A DNA stretch of 43,132 nt, from NCBI GenBank assembly GCA_913055575.1, contig CAJXLI010000003.1, positions 1-43,132 of the forward strand, read 5' to 3'. Shown piece by piece: positions 7,704-15,425 of the stretch; the stretch's first letter is position 1, and each line of letters opens with the position of its first letter. The DNA is from an uncultured Ectothiorhodospiraceae bacterium (lineage in GTDB: Bacteria; Pseudomonadota; Gammaproteobacteria; Nitrococcales; Halorhodospiraceae). Made by a program: the position numbers and the translations under genes. The notes under the pieces are model-generated. The model was not told the DNA's origin and did no database searches. It saw only the letters and a list, made by a program, of their open reading frames with translations.

Positions 7704-10358
7704 TCAACCGAGGTCCCCCACTCGGAATTCTGACGCCCCCAACGACAGATAATCCATGGGCCGGCAGGTCAGCACCAAGACCTGGTGCTTCTGGGCGGAG
7801 CGGGCCAGGAGGTGCTTCATGGTCTCGAAACGCTCCTGGTCGGCGTAGACCAGAGCGTCGTCGAGGATCACCGGCGGCGCCTCGCCGCCGGACTCGGCCA
7901 GGAGGTCGGCAAAGGCGAGGCGGGTGAGCACTGCCACCTGCTCGCGAGCGCCGATGCTGAGCTGGGTAAAGCTCTCTTCCTGGCCGGCCCGCTGGAGGCC
8001 CTGAACCTCCAGGGTGTCGGACAGCACCGGCTCGGCGTCGGGGAACAGGTAGCGCAGGTAGGGGATCAGGTGGCGGTTCAGGGGGGCGAGGTAGGCCTGG
8101 CGGGCTTCGCGGGCGGCCTCTTCCAGCACTTCGGCGGCCCGCCAGACGGCCGCCGCTTCCCGTTCCACGGCGGCGGCCTGTCGCCCGGCGGCTTCTTCCT
8201 CGCGGGCGAGGTCGGCCACCTCCTCGCTGAGGCCTTCCGCCCCGGTCTCGCGCAGGACCCGACGCAGGCCGTCCGCCTCCCGTTCCAGGGTTTCCTCGCG
8301 CTCTTTGGCCTTAGCCACGGCGGCGCGGGCGTTGGTCACGGCCATCTCAATGTCGTCGGGGTCCAGGGCCTCAAGGGCTTCCCGGGCCTGCCGGGCGGAG
8401 GCCGCGGCGGCCTCTTCCTGGCCCTGTTTGTCGTGCAGGGCCCGGGCGAGGGTGTCGTCGTCGGCCTCGGCGCGTGCGTCTTCTAGCTGGCGCTGCTGCC
8501 GCTCCCGGTTGCGCTGGAGCTCTTCCAGCCGGGTGCGGGCCTGGGTGAGCCGGGTCTCGGCCTCCTGGGCCGCTTTTTGCTGGGCATCAAAGGCCTGCTG
8601 GGCCTGCTTGCGGGTCGCCTCGGCCGCCTCCCGTTCCTGGCGGGCCCCGTCGCACGCCGCCGCCAGATTCTCTCCGACCGGGTCATCGTCCGCGGGCGCC
8701 GGCAGGCCTTCCAGCTCGGCGTCGAGCTGGTCCAGACGCTCGCGCAGACCCGGCGTCCCGCCCGCTTCCTCGGGGGCGAGGGCGGCGAGCCGCTGGGCCT
8801 GGTTGTCGGCTTCCTTCTCAAAGGCTTGCTTGCGGTCGAGCTGGTCCTCGGCCTCGGCCAGGGTAGCCACCCCCAATTCGGCGAGCGCGGCATCCCGCTC
8901 CCGGCGGGCCCGGCGCGCCTGCTCCTTTTGCTCCGGCAGCTCGGCCCCACCCGCCTGCACCTGGATGCGCCCTACCCCGTCCAGAGCCACTTCGGCCTCG
9001 CCGGTGACGCGATAGCCAACGTCATCGGCCTGGGCCTCGCCGGTGACCTGATGGCCCACGTTGACGTCGAGCCGGATCTGGGTGGCCGCCCCCTGTAGTC
9101 GGGCCTCCGCCTCGGCGAGGATTTGTTCCCGGCGGCGCAAGTCCTGGACGGCCTTGTCCGTGACGGCGAGGGCGCCGGCGGCCTTGCGCGCTTCGCGCAC
9201 GGCCGTCTCCGCGGCAGTGGCCTTGGCCAGGGTGTCGGCGACCCGGCTGCGCTCATCCTGGACGGTCTTGCGGCGGCGCAGGCCGTCGAGATGGCGCTCG
9301 CGTTCGCGGAGCCGCGCCAGGGCCCCGTCGGCCTCTTCCAGGGCCTGGGCCAATCGGTCCCGTTCGGCCACGGCCTGTTCGGCCTCGCCCTGCCGGGCGG
9401 CGACGGTTTCGGTGTGCTCGGTCTCTTGCTTCGCCAGCTCGGCGACGGCATCGCGCAATTCCTTGCGGCTCTGCCATTGGCTCTGGGCCTGGGCCCGTTC
9501 GGTGGCGGCGAGCTTGGCGTGCTGCTCGGCGTCGCGGACGGCCTGTTGCCGCTTGGCCAGTTCCTCCTGGCGGGCCTCGGCCTCCTGCAGGCGGGCCTCC
9601 AGGTCGGCCACCACCCCGTCCTGGCGCATGCGGGCCAGCTCCCCGTCCACCTGGGCGAGCCGGTCGCGGCGCCCGTCCTCCTCGGCGAGCTTCTTCTCCG
9701 CGTCCGCCCGCGCCTGGCGCGCCTGCTCGTGGGCCTCGCGGGCCGCCTTCAGATCGCCCCGGGGCTTGCCGGTCTTGGTCCAGAACCGGTCGCGCTGGTC
9801 GGTGAAGTGCTGGAGCAGCCGGGGGCCAACGTCGCCACCCAGGACTTCGCCCACTTCCGAATCCAGGACCCCGGCGAGGGAATCCCGGGCGGTGGCGTTG
9901 GGGTGCACCGCTTCGAAGGTCTCCCCCTGGGATACCCACAACAGGCCCCACAGGCCGTGATGCTCCACCTTGCTGCGCCCCTTGCCCGGTCGCTCGAAGC
10001 CGAGCAGGGCCTGGAGCTGATCCTCGGCCGCGTCGTCGGCCCAGGTCTGCCCCGCCCCGCGCAGCTCCGCCGCCGCCTTGCTCACGAAGCGCTTCCACAG
10101 GCGGTATTCCGTGCCGTCGACGGTGAAATCCAGCGCCACCTCGGGCGCCACGGCGGCGCCCAGGGGCTGCATGGCACGGGCAGCCTCACCGCCCAGGCCG
10201 TGCTTCTCGAACAGGACGGCGCGGATGGCTTCCAGGAGGGTGGATTTGCCCTCCTCGTTGGCCCCGCCGATAACGGCGAGGCCCGCCGGCAGATCGCCGA
10301 TCTCCACGGGGCCGGTAAGCTTGCGGAATTGGGTGACGCGGATGCGCTGGAGCTGCAT
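7704..10358 (-). CDS. YhaN/SbcC-like coiled-coil ATPase
   Basis: 884 residues with an SMC/Rad50-like plan. The head half at the N-terminus has P-loop GGANEEGKST (31-40). Long coiled-coil arms rich in Ala, Glu, Gln and Arg cover about 200-760. The second head half has signature QLSIGAREQ (about 799-807) and Walker B VILDD (830-834). It should be the ATPase partner of the adjacent phosphoesterase, opening DNA ends for nucleolytic processing. The arm tip lacks a CxxC zinc hook. A short strand-rich insert at about 430-472 (VGYRVTGEAEVAL, VGRIQVQAGG) occupies the middle, as in the YhaN-like branch and not SbcC proper. It starts 3 bases after the phosphoesterase stop, with GGGGAGG upstream. GC matches the chromosome, so the Zorya island begins just past its end. 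Confidence 0.83.
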   Translation of the reverse strand: MQLQRIRVTQFRKLTGPVEIGDLPAGLAVIGGANEEGKSTLLEAIRAVLFEKHGLGGEAARAMQPLGAAVAPEVALDFTVDGTEYRLWKRFVSKAAAELRGAGQTWADDAAEDQLQALLGFERPGKGRSKVEHHGLWGLLWVSQGETFEAVHPNATARDSLAGVLDSEVGEVLGGDVGPRLLQHFTDQRDRFWTKTGKPRGDLKAAREAHEQARQARADAEKKLAEEDGRRDRLAQVDGELARMRQDGVVADLEARLQEAEARQEELAKRQQAVRDAEQHAKLAATERAQAQSQWQSRKELRDAVAELAKQETEHTETVAARQGEAEQAVAERDRLAQALEEADGALARLRERERHLDGLRRRKTVQDERSRVADTLAKATAAETAVREARKAAGALAVTDKAVQDLRRREQILAEAEARLQGAATQIRLDVNVGHQVTGEAQADDVGYRVTGEAEVALDGVGRIQVQAGGAELPEQKEQARRARRERDAALAELGVATLAEAEDQLDRKQAFEKEADNQAQRLAALAPEEAGGTPGLRERLDQLDAELEGLPAPADDDPVGENLAAACDGARQEREAAEATRKQAQQAFDAQQKAAQEAETRLTQARTRLEELQRNRERQQRQLEDARAEADDDTLARALHDKQGQEEAAAASARQAREALEALDPDDIEMAVTNARAAVAKAKEREETLEREADGLRRVLRETGAEGLSEEVADLAREEEAAGRQAAAVEREAAAVWRAAEVLEEAAREARQAYLAPLNRHLIPYLRYLFPDAEPVLSDTLEVQGLQRAGQEESFTQLSIGAREQVAVLTRLAFADLLAESGGEAPPVILDDALVYADQERFETMKHLLARSAQKHQVLVLTCRPMDYLSLGASEFRVGDLG

Positions 10359-10361
10359 GCC

Positions 10362-11483
10362 TCAGCCCTCCCCGTGGCGGCGGTAAGCGGCCACGAGCAT
10401 CTCCAGGGCCGTGGCGTCCGCGCCCTCGCCCGCCTCGGCCCCCTGCCGCAGGCGCTCGGCGGCGGTGGCGACGAAGCCGGCGCCATTGAGGGCCGCCAGG
10501 TCGGCTTCCGTGGCGCGGGTGGTCAGCTCGGTGTCATCCACCCGCAGATGCCGCAGACGCCCCCGCCAGGATTCAATGGTCTCGTCCAGGGCGGCCTTGT
10601 CGTCGAGGGTCAGGGCGCCGTGGAGGGTGAGGTCCACCACCTGGTCGGGGGCGGGCTCGCCCAGGGCGGCCAGCCGGTCGGCCAGGGCCGTCACATCGGC
10701 CGACTCGTGCAGCGTCTGGCTCAGGCTGTGCCAGCGGTAACGGGTGGTAGCCCGGGTCGCCACCGTGGGTGCCCCGCCGTCGTCGGGCAGGGTCACCAGC
10801 AGGGCGTGACCGGGATTGGTGCTAGTGAAGCGGTCCGTCTCCGGGGTGCCGGCGTACCAGGTGCGCTCGTTGACTTGCAGGGTGCCGTGCCAGTCGCCCA
10901 GGGCGAGGTAGGCTAGGCCCGCGGTGGTGGCGCGGTCGTGGGCGATGGGGTTGGCTGCGTCCGCCTCGGCGGGCAGGAAGCCGGTGACGCTACCGTGGGC
11001 CAGGCCCACGGGGGTGTAGCCGGCGGGAATCTCGGCCTCGTCGAACCAGGCCGTCACATCAGCGGGCTCGTGGCGCCGCTGCAAAGGCCCCGGCAGGACG
11101 GCCAGGCCGGCCTCATCCAGGCGGACGGGGGCGGGCGCGGTCGCGAGGTGGACGTGCTCCGGCACCGCCCCCAGATGCTCGGCCCGGTCCCAGACGCTTT
11201 CGGCCACGGCGGCATCGTGGTTTCCGGGCAGCAGCACCCAAGGGCCGGGGAAGGCGCGAAGCCGCTCGAAGACCTGGCGGATGGTGCGATCCCCCACCGA
11301 CTGGGCATCGAACACGTCCCCGGCCACCAGCACGGCGTCCACCGCTTCCTCTCGGGCCAGCTCCGCCAGGGCGCTCACGGTTTCCAGACGCTGATTGCGC
11401 AGGGCGGCGCCGTCGTCGCCAGGGATCTGCCCGAAGCCTTTGCCGATCTGCCAGTCGGCGGTGTGGAGGAGGTGGAGGGTCAT
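10362..11483 (-). CDS. YhaO/SbcD-like DNA repair metallophosphoesterase
   Basis: 373 residues of the calcineurin-like nuclease fold, the catalytic partner of the coiled-coil ATPase encoded next. Metal-site motifs appear in order: HTADWQIG (Asp10, with Gln12 where SbcD/Mre11 has His), AGDVFD (Asp55), GNHD (Asn87-His88-Asp89), AHGS (His162) and GDWHG (His198). I believe the Gln at the first motif is common in this branch. The C-terminal part is an alpha/beta capping region. The start ATG at 11481-11483 has AGGAG five bases upstream. The pair forms a two-gene operon, probably for processing blocked DNA ends. True SbcD is a close alternative, but the partner's lack of a zinc hook argues for the YhaO/YhaN branch. 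Confidence 0.85.
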   Translation of the reverse strand: MTLHLLHTADWQIGKGFGQIPGDDGAALRNQRLETVSALAELAREEAVDAVLVAGDVFDAQSVGDRTIRQVFERLRAFPGPWVLLPGNHDAAVAESVWDRAEHLGAVPEHVHLATAPAPVRLDEAGLAVLPGPLQRRHEPADVTAWFDEAEIPAGYTPVGLAHGSVTGFLPAEADAANPIAHDRATTAGLAYLALGDWHGTLQVNERTWYAGTPETDRFTSTNPGHALLVTLPDDGGAPTVATRATTRYRWHSLSQTLHESADVTALADRLAALGEPAPDQVVDLTLHGALTLDDKAALDETIESWRGRLRHLRVDDTELTTRATEADLAALNGAGFVATAAERLRQGAEAGEGADATALEMLVAAYRRHGEG

Positions 11484-11678
11484 GACGCTCCTGGGTCGAT
11501 CGCTCCGAGGACCAGCCGTGGTCGAGCCGCTCAGCCGCGATCGGCACGTGCGCCGACGATGCCATCCGGGTGAGCTGGCGCCATCGTATCAACGAGGCGG
11601 CCACGCCGGCACGCCCGCAACGCGCGCCTCGGGCCCGCCCCGGGGATTGACCGCGCACCGGCGCGGCGGCACGATTCG

Positions 11679-11695
11679 ATGTATTGGCGATACAC
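11679..11695 (+). promoter_or_regulatory. NsrR-like operator upstream of hcp
   Basis: ATGTAT, five bases, then ATACAC: an inverted repeat with TGTAT/ATACA arms. It has the spacing and most of the bases of the gammaproteobacterial NsrR consensus (ATGYAT N5 ATRCAT). It ends 28 bases before the hcp start. NsrR is the nitric-oxide-sensing Fe-S repressor, and hcp is among its most conserved targets, which supports the reading. No nsrR gene is in the window. Confidence 0.55.
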
Positions 11696-11723
11696 GTTTT
11701 AAGCCGTCGAGGAGGCGCCCGCG

Positions 11724-13016
11724 ATGTACTGCAACCAGTGTGAGCAGGTCCGGCACCAGGAGGCGTGCGATCAGTCCCCCGGTGCCTGCGGCAAGGACGA
11801 GGACATCCACTCCGCCCAGGAGCTGCTGCTCTACGGGCTCAAGGGGATGGCGGCCTACGCCCACCACGCCCGCCGGCTCGGCTACCACGACCCGGAGGTG
11901 GCGGCGTTCATGGAGGAGGCGCTGCTCGCCACCATGACCAACGTCAACTTCGACCTCGACACGCTGCTCGAGCTGTGCCTGCGCTGCGGGCAGGTGAACC
12001 TGCGGGTCATGGAGCTGCTCGACCGGGCCCACGTCGAGACCTTCGGCGCCCCGGAGCCGGCCACCGTCCAGGAGGGCACCGAGGCGGGCCCCGGCATCCT
12101 CGTCAGCGGCCACGACCTGCTCGATCTCTGGCAGCTCCTCCAGCAGGTCGAGGGGACGGACATCCGGGTCTACACCCACGGCGAGATGCTGCCCGCCCAC
12201 ATGTACCCGAGCCTGCACCGGCACCCCAACCTCGCCGGCCACTACGGCGGCGCCTGGCACGAGCAGAAGCGGGAATTCCGGGACTTCCCCGGGCCGGTGC
12301 TGGTCACCACCAACTGCGTGGTGCCGCCGACGAGCCGCTACGCCGACCGGCTATTCACCACCCGGGCGACGGCGGTAAGCGAGGCGCGCCGCATCCCCGA
12401 GGACGGCGACTTCGCCGAGCTCATCGACACGGCCCGCCGCTGCGCACCGTGCGAGCAGGCCATCGAGGGCGAGTCGACGGTGGGCTTCCACCACAGCGTC
12501 ATCCTGCAGCACGCCGGGACCCTGCTCGACGCCTACCAGCAGGGGCAGATCAGCCAGTTCTACCTCATCGGCGGCTGCGACGGCGCCCACAAGAGCCGCG
12601 ACTACTTCCGCGACTACGCCGCCGCCACGCCGGCGGACAGCTTCGTGCTCACCCTCGGCTGCGGCAAGTTCCGCATCCGCGACCAGGCGTTCGGGACGCA
12701 CCTCGGCTTCCCGCGGCTGCTGGATATGGGCCAGTGCAACGACGCCTACGGCGCCATCCGCGTGGCCACCGCCCTGGCCGAGGCGCTGGACTGCAGCGTC
12801 AACGAGCTGCCGCTGACCCTGGTCATCAGCTGGTTCGAGCAGAAGGCGGTGGCGGTGCTGCTCACCCTGCTGAGCCTGGACGTGCGCGGCATCCACCTCG
12901 GCCCCAACCCGCCGGCGTTCCTCAGCGACAACCTCTTCCGGCTGCTGCAGGAGCGCTACGACCTGCGCCTGACCGGCAGCGAGCCGGAGCGGGACGCGGC
13001 AGCGGCGCTGGCCTAG
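11724..13016 (+). CDS. hcp: Hybrid-cluster protein (short form), NO/hydroxylamine-related reductase
   Basis: 430 residues. Hcp reduces nitric oxide or hydroxylamine in the cytoplasm and protects against nitrosative stress. The N-terminal Cys3, Cys6, Cys15 and Cys22 bind one Fe-S cluster. All hybrid-cluster ligands are present: His130 (VSGHD), Glu154 (HGEMLPA), Cys198 (TTNC), Cys285 (GGCDG), Cys313 (LGCGK), Cys338 (GQCND), Glu372 and Lys374 (FEQK). The common form is about 550 residues. This one lacks roughly 110 residues of the first helical domain, like the short class III proteins, so it is not truncated. An extra Cys240-x2-Cys243 pair is unusual. ATG 11724 follows GAGGAGG. The NsrR-like site upstream suggests NO-induced expression. 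No hcr reductase gene is adjacent. Confidence 0.92.
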   Translation: MYCNQCEQVRHQEACDQSPGACGKDEDIHSAQELLLYGLKGMAAYAHHARRLGYHDPEVAAFMEEALLATMTNVNFDLDTLLELCLRCGQVNLRVMELLDRAHVETFGAPEPATVQEGTEAGPGILVSGHDLLDLWQLLQQVEGTDIRVYTHGEMLPAHMYPSLHRHPNLAGHYGGAWHEQKREFRDFPGPVLVTTNCVVPPTSRYADRLFTTRATAVSEARRIPEDGDFAELIDTARRCAPCEQAIEGESTVGFHHSVILQHAGTLLDAYQQGQISQFYLIGGCDGAHKSRDYFRDYAAATPADSFVLTLGCGKFRIRDQAFGTHLGFPRLLDMGQCNDAYGAIRVATALAEALDCSVNELPLTLVISWFEQKAVAVLLTLLSLDVRGIHLGPNPPAFLSDNLFRLLQERYDLRLTGSEPERDAAAALA

Positions 13017-13143
13017 CCGCCCCCGCCGGCGAGGCGGCCCGCCCGGCCCCGGCCCAGGGAACGGGACCGGGCGCGCCTTGAGGGCGCTCCTATCCGGAGA
13101 ACGGGGGGCCTGTTGAGAAGGCCTGGAAGCTCCTCCCGTTCGC

Positions 13144-13575
13144 CTAGAGGTCGTTGCCACGGATGAGGATATAGATCCCCAGCAGCAGGAGCGTAACCTG
13201 GAAAGCCATGCCACCCATGGGGTGGCTCTCCGACGCCGCGAAGTGCCACTGACCCCAATGGACCATGACGATCGCGCCGATCAGGATGGGGATGCCGGCC
13301 AGAGCCCCGAGCCGGGTCACCCATTCCCCGAGCCGATTACCGAGCCAGGCTCCAGCAGGGACCAGGACACCCGCTGCCAGCTCACCCAGGGCCACCAGCA
13401 AGGCAACTGCGATCGGCAGTCCCATCATCTCGGCGAAGCCACTGATGCCGCCACCGAGGAACTTCGATACACCCATGTGCAGGAACACCGCCGCCCAGGC
13501 GATGCGCAGCAGCCAGTGGCTGTTTCCCACCAGCTGAGCTAAGCTCCCGTCGCCCATCATGGTCCGTCCCGTCAT
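13144..13575 (-). CDS. DoxX family membrane protein
   Basis: 143 residues with four hydrophobic helices, typical of the DoxX family. The first helix region reads LLRIAWAAVFLHMGVSKFLGG. The second covers MGLPIAVALLVALGELAAGVL, with the family's Gly-Glu near mid-helix. Then come IPILIGAIVMVHWGQWHF and a last helix AFQVTLLLLGIYILI. Members are small inner-membrane proteins tied to redox or sulphur metabolism, mostly of unproven function. ATG 13573-13575 is preceded by AGGGGAG at a good distance. A much longer upstream reading frame exists but runs through the divergent neighbour's promoter and is Arg/Gly-rich noise. The gene converges on hcp and diverges from the Rieske fusion gene. Confidence 0.82.
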   Translation of the reverse strand: MTGRTMMGDGSLAQLVGNSHWLLRIAWAAVFLHMGVSKFLGGGISGFAEMMGLPIAVALLVALGELAAGVLVPAGAWLGNRLGEWVTRLGALAGIPILIGAIVMVHWGQWHFAASESHPMGGMAFQVTLLLLGIYILIRGNDL

Positions 13576-13811
13576 GGATATCTCCCCTTCCGCCGACGCG
13601 TCGCACAAATGACGAGCAGCGGCAGGCTCCCGCAGGAACGCACTGCGCCACTGCTTACCCTTCAAGATAGAGCACACCGGGAGGATCGGATATGCGTGGT
13701 TACGTAGCGGGAACACCGGAGCGGGGCTTCCCCGTCGGCCCAGGTCTGCTAGCTTGGGCGTAGAGCCCTGTCGCCTACCCTGGAAAACCCGACGAACGGA
13801 GACGCCTGGCC

Positions 13812-15398
13812 ATGCCCGATTGGCAAACGGTCTGCGACCTCGACGACCTACCCGAGCGGGCCGGTCACGAGGTCTTCGTGAATAGCCGCCCCGTAGCCCT
13901 GTTCCGCGAGGGCCAGCAGGTCTTCGCCCTGGACGATCGCTGCCCCCACCGCGAGGGCCAGCTCTCCACCGGGCGGTGCCACGGCGGCAAGGCGATCTGC
14001 CCGCTGCACTGGTGGGACTTCGACCTGGCGACCGGGATCTCCCCCTACAACCCCCACGACGGCGTCGCCACCTATCCGGTCCGGCTGACCGAGGGCGGCC
14101 AGGTCCAGGTGGACGCCGCCGCGGTCCCGCCCCTGCCCGAGGAGACCTTCGCCGGCTACCAGGGCCGCTGGCGGCGCTGGGATCACAGCGGGGATCGCGG
14201 CCACGACGCGGTCCGGCGCCTGGCCAAGGGCAAGCCACCCCTGGTCGAGGCCATGGGCGCGGATCCGGACCCCCTGCCCAGCCGGCTCGACTGGTCCCAT
14301 CTCCAGCTGGCGGCGGCCCAGCTGGACCCGATGCCCCGGCTCGCCGAGGAGCCGGTCGACACCTCGACGACCCTGGCGCCGGGCGCTGACCGCCCCCTGG
14401 CCCTGGCGGTGCCCGCCTTCGTCTCCCACATGTCCTTCGGCGCCCTGTCGCGGGAGGCGAAGATCGCCCTCGCCCGGGGCGCGGCGGAGGCCGGGGTCGC
14501 CATCGGCTCCGGCGAGGGCGGCATGCTGCCCGCCGAGCGGGACGCCGCCGGCACCTACATCCTGGAGATGGCCAGCGGGTACTTCGGCTGGCAGGAGGCG
14601 AGCATGGCCCGGGCCGACGCCTTCGAGATCAAGCTCGGGCAATCCGCCAAGCCCGGCCTGGGCGGTGAGCTGCCGGCGGGCAAGCTGACCGAGGAGATCG
14701 CCGAGGTCCGGGGGGTGGCACCCGGCAAGGCCGCCCGGTCGCCGGCGCGCTTCCCCGATATCGACACGGCCTCCGCCCTGGGCGAGCGCATCGCCGAGAT
14801 CCGGGAGCGCTTCCCGGGCCGCCCGGTGGGCATCAAGATCGCCGCCAACCGGATCACCGCGGACACGGCCGCGGCGCTGGCGCTGGCGCCCGACTACATC
14901 ACCGTCGACGGCTTCGGGGGCGGCACGGGCGCCGCCCCGGTCCACGTCCGCGACCAGGTGGGCATGCCGCTGATACAGGCCCTGCCCGAGGCGCGGCGCC
15001 TGGTCGCCGCCCACAACGCCGACCCCGGCAACCGGCCGGTCAGCCTGGTAGCGGCCGGCGGCCTGCGCACGCCCGCCGACGTGACCAAGGCCCTGGCCCT
15101 GGGCGCCGATGCCTGCGCCCTGGCCACCGCCTCCCTCTTCGCCCTGGGCTGCGAGTACTACCGCGCCTGCAACAGCGGGCACTGCCCGGTCGGCATCGCC
15201 ACCCAGGACGCGCGGCTGCGCGCCCGGCTGGACGTGGACCAGGCCGGGCAGCAGGTGGCGCGCTTCTTCACCGGGCTGCAGGGCATGCTGGCGGACTATC
15301 TGCGGGCCATGGGCCACGCCGGGCCGGGCGCCCTGGGCCCGGAGGACCTCGTGCCCCTGTCCAGGGCGGCCGAGGACACGCTGCGCCGGCGCGGCTAG
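13812..15398 (+). CDS. Rieske [2Fe-2S] domain fused to a glutamate synthase-like FMN domain
   Basis: 528 residues with two parts. Residues 1-110 form a small Rieske ferredoxin-like domain of the NirD type, with Cys44-x-His46 and Cys63-x2-His66. Residues about 170-528 match the FMN/glutamate-binding domain of glutamate synthase large subunit (GltB). They include SHMSFGALS, the GSGEGG loop, EIKLGQSAKPG, ITVDGFGGGTGAAP, the AAGGLRTPADV FMN phosphate site, and 3Fe-4S cysteines 447, 453 and 458 in CEYYRACNSGHCPVGIATQD. The amidotransferase domain of GltB is absent. GltB-like FMN proteins of this size exist; the Rieske front could feed electrons to the FMN, but the substrate is unknown. ATG 13812 follows GGAG 10 bases upstream. 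It stands alone on the plus strand. Confidence 0.85.
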   Translation: MPDWQTVCDLDDLPERAGHEVFVNSRPVALFREGQQVFALDDRCPHREGQLSTGRCHGGKAICPLHWWDFDLATGISPYNPHDGVATYPVRLTEGGQVQVDAAAVPPLPEETFAGYQGRWRRWDHSGDRGHDAVRRLAKGKPPLVEAMGADPDPLPSRLDWSHLQLAAAQLDPMPRLAEEPVDTSTTLAPGADRPLALAVPAFVSHMSFGALSREAKIALARGAAEAGVAIGSGEGGMLPAERDAAGTYILEMASGYFGWQEASMARADAFEIKLGQSAKPGLGGELPAGKLTEEIAEVRGVAPGKAARSPARFPDIDTASALGERIAEIRERFPGRPVGIKIAANRITADTAAALALAPDYITVDGFGGGTGAAPVHVRDQVGMPLIQALPEARRLVAAHNADPGNRPVSLVAAGGLRTPADVTKALALGADACALATASLFALGCEYYRACNSGHCPVGIATQDARLRARLDVDQAGQQVARFFTGLQGMLADYLRAMGHAGPGALGPEDLVPLSRAAEDTLRRRG

Positions 15399-15411
15399 CC
15401 CCCGAGGGGGC
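15398..15411. terminator. GC hairpin between convergent genes
   Basis: GCCCC-CGAG-GGGGC forms a five-pair stem with a tetraloop, directly after the stop of the Rieske fusion gene and in the 27-base gap before the convergent capB-like stop. It has no T-run on either strand. It may act as a weak bidirectional terminator. Confidence 0.35.
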
Positions 15412-15425
15412 GCGGCTCCCCGGCA

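Noticed and set aside
9123-10916. A 597-residue plus-strand frame across the SbcC/SbcD-like genes
   Set aside because: It spans two real genes on the other strand, with no protein-like motif.
11724-13016. Hcp as a truncated pseudogene because it is about 120 residues short
   Set aside because: All cluster ligands and both ends are present; the missing part matches the region absent from short-form Hcp proteins.
13144-14238. DoxX gene read as a 364-residue protein with a long N-terminus
   Set aside because: The extension is Arg/Pro/Gly-rich and overlaps the divergent Rieske fusion gene; ATG at 13575 has a good ribosome site and gives a family-length protein.
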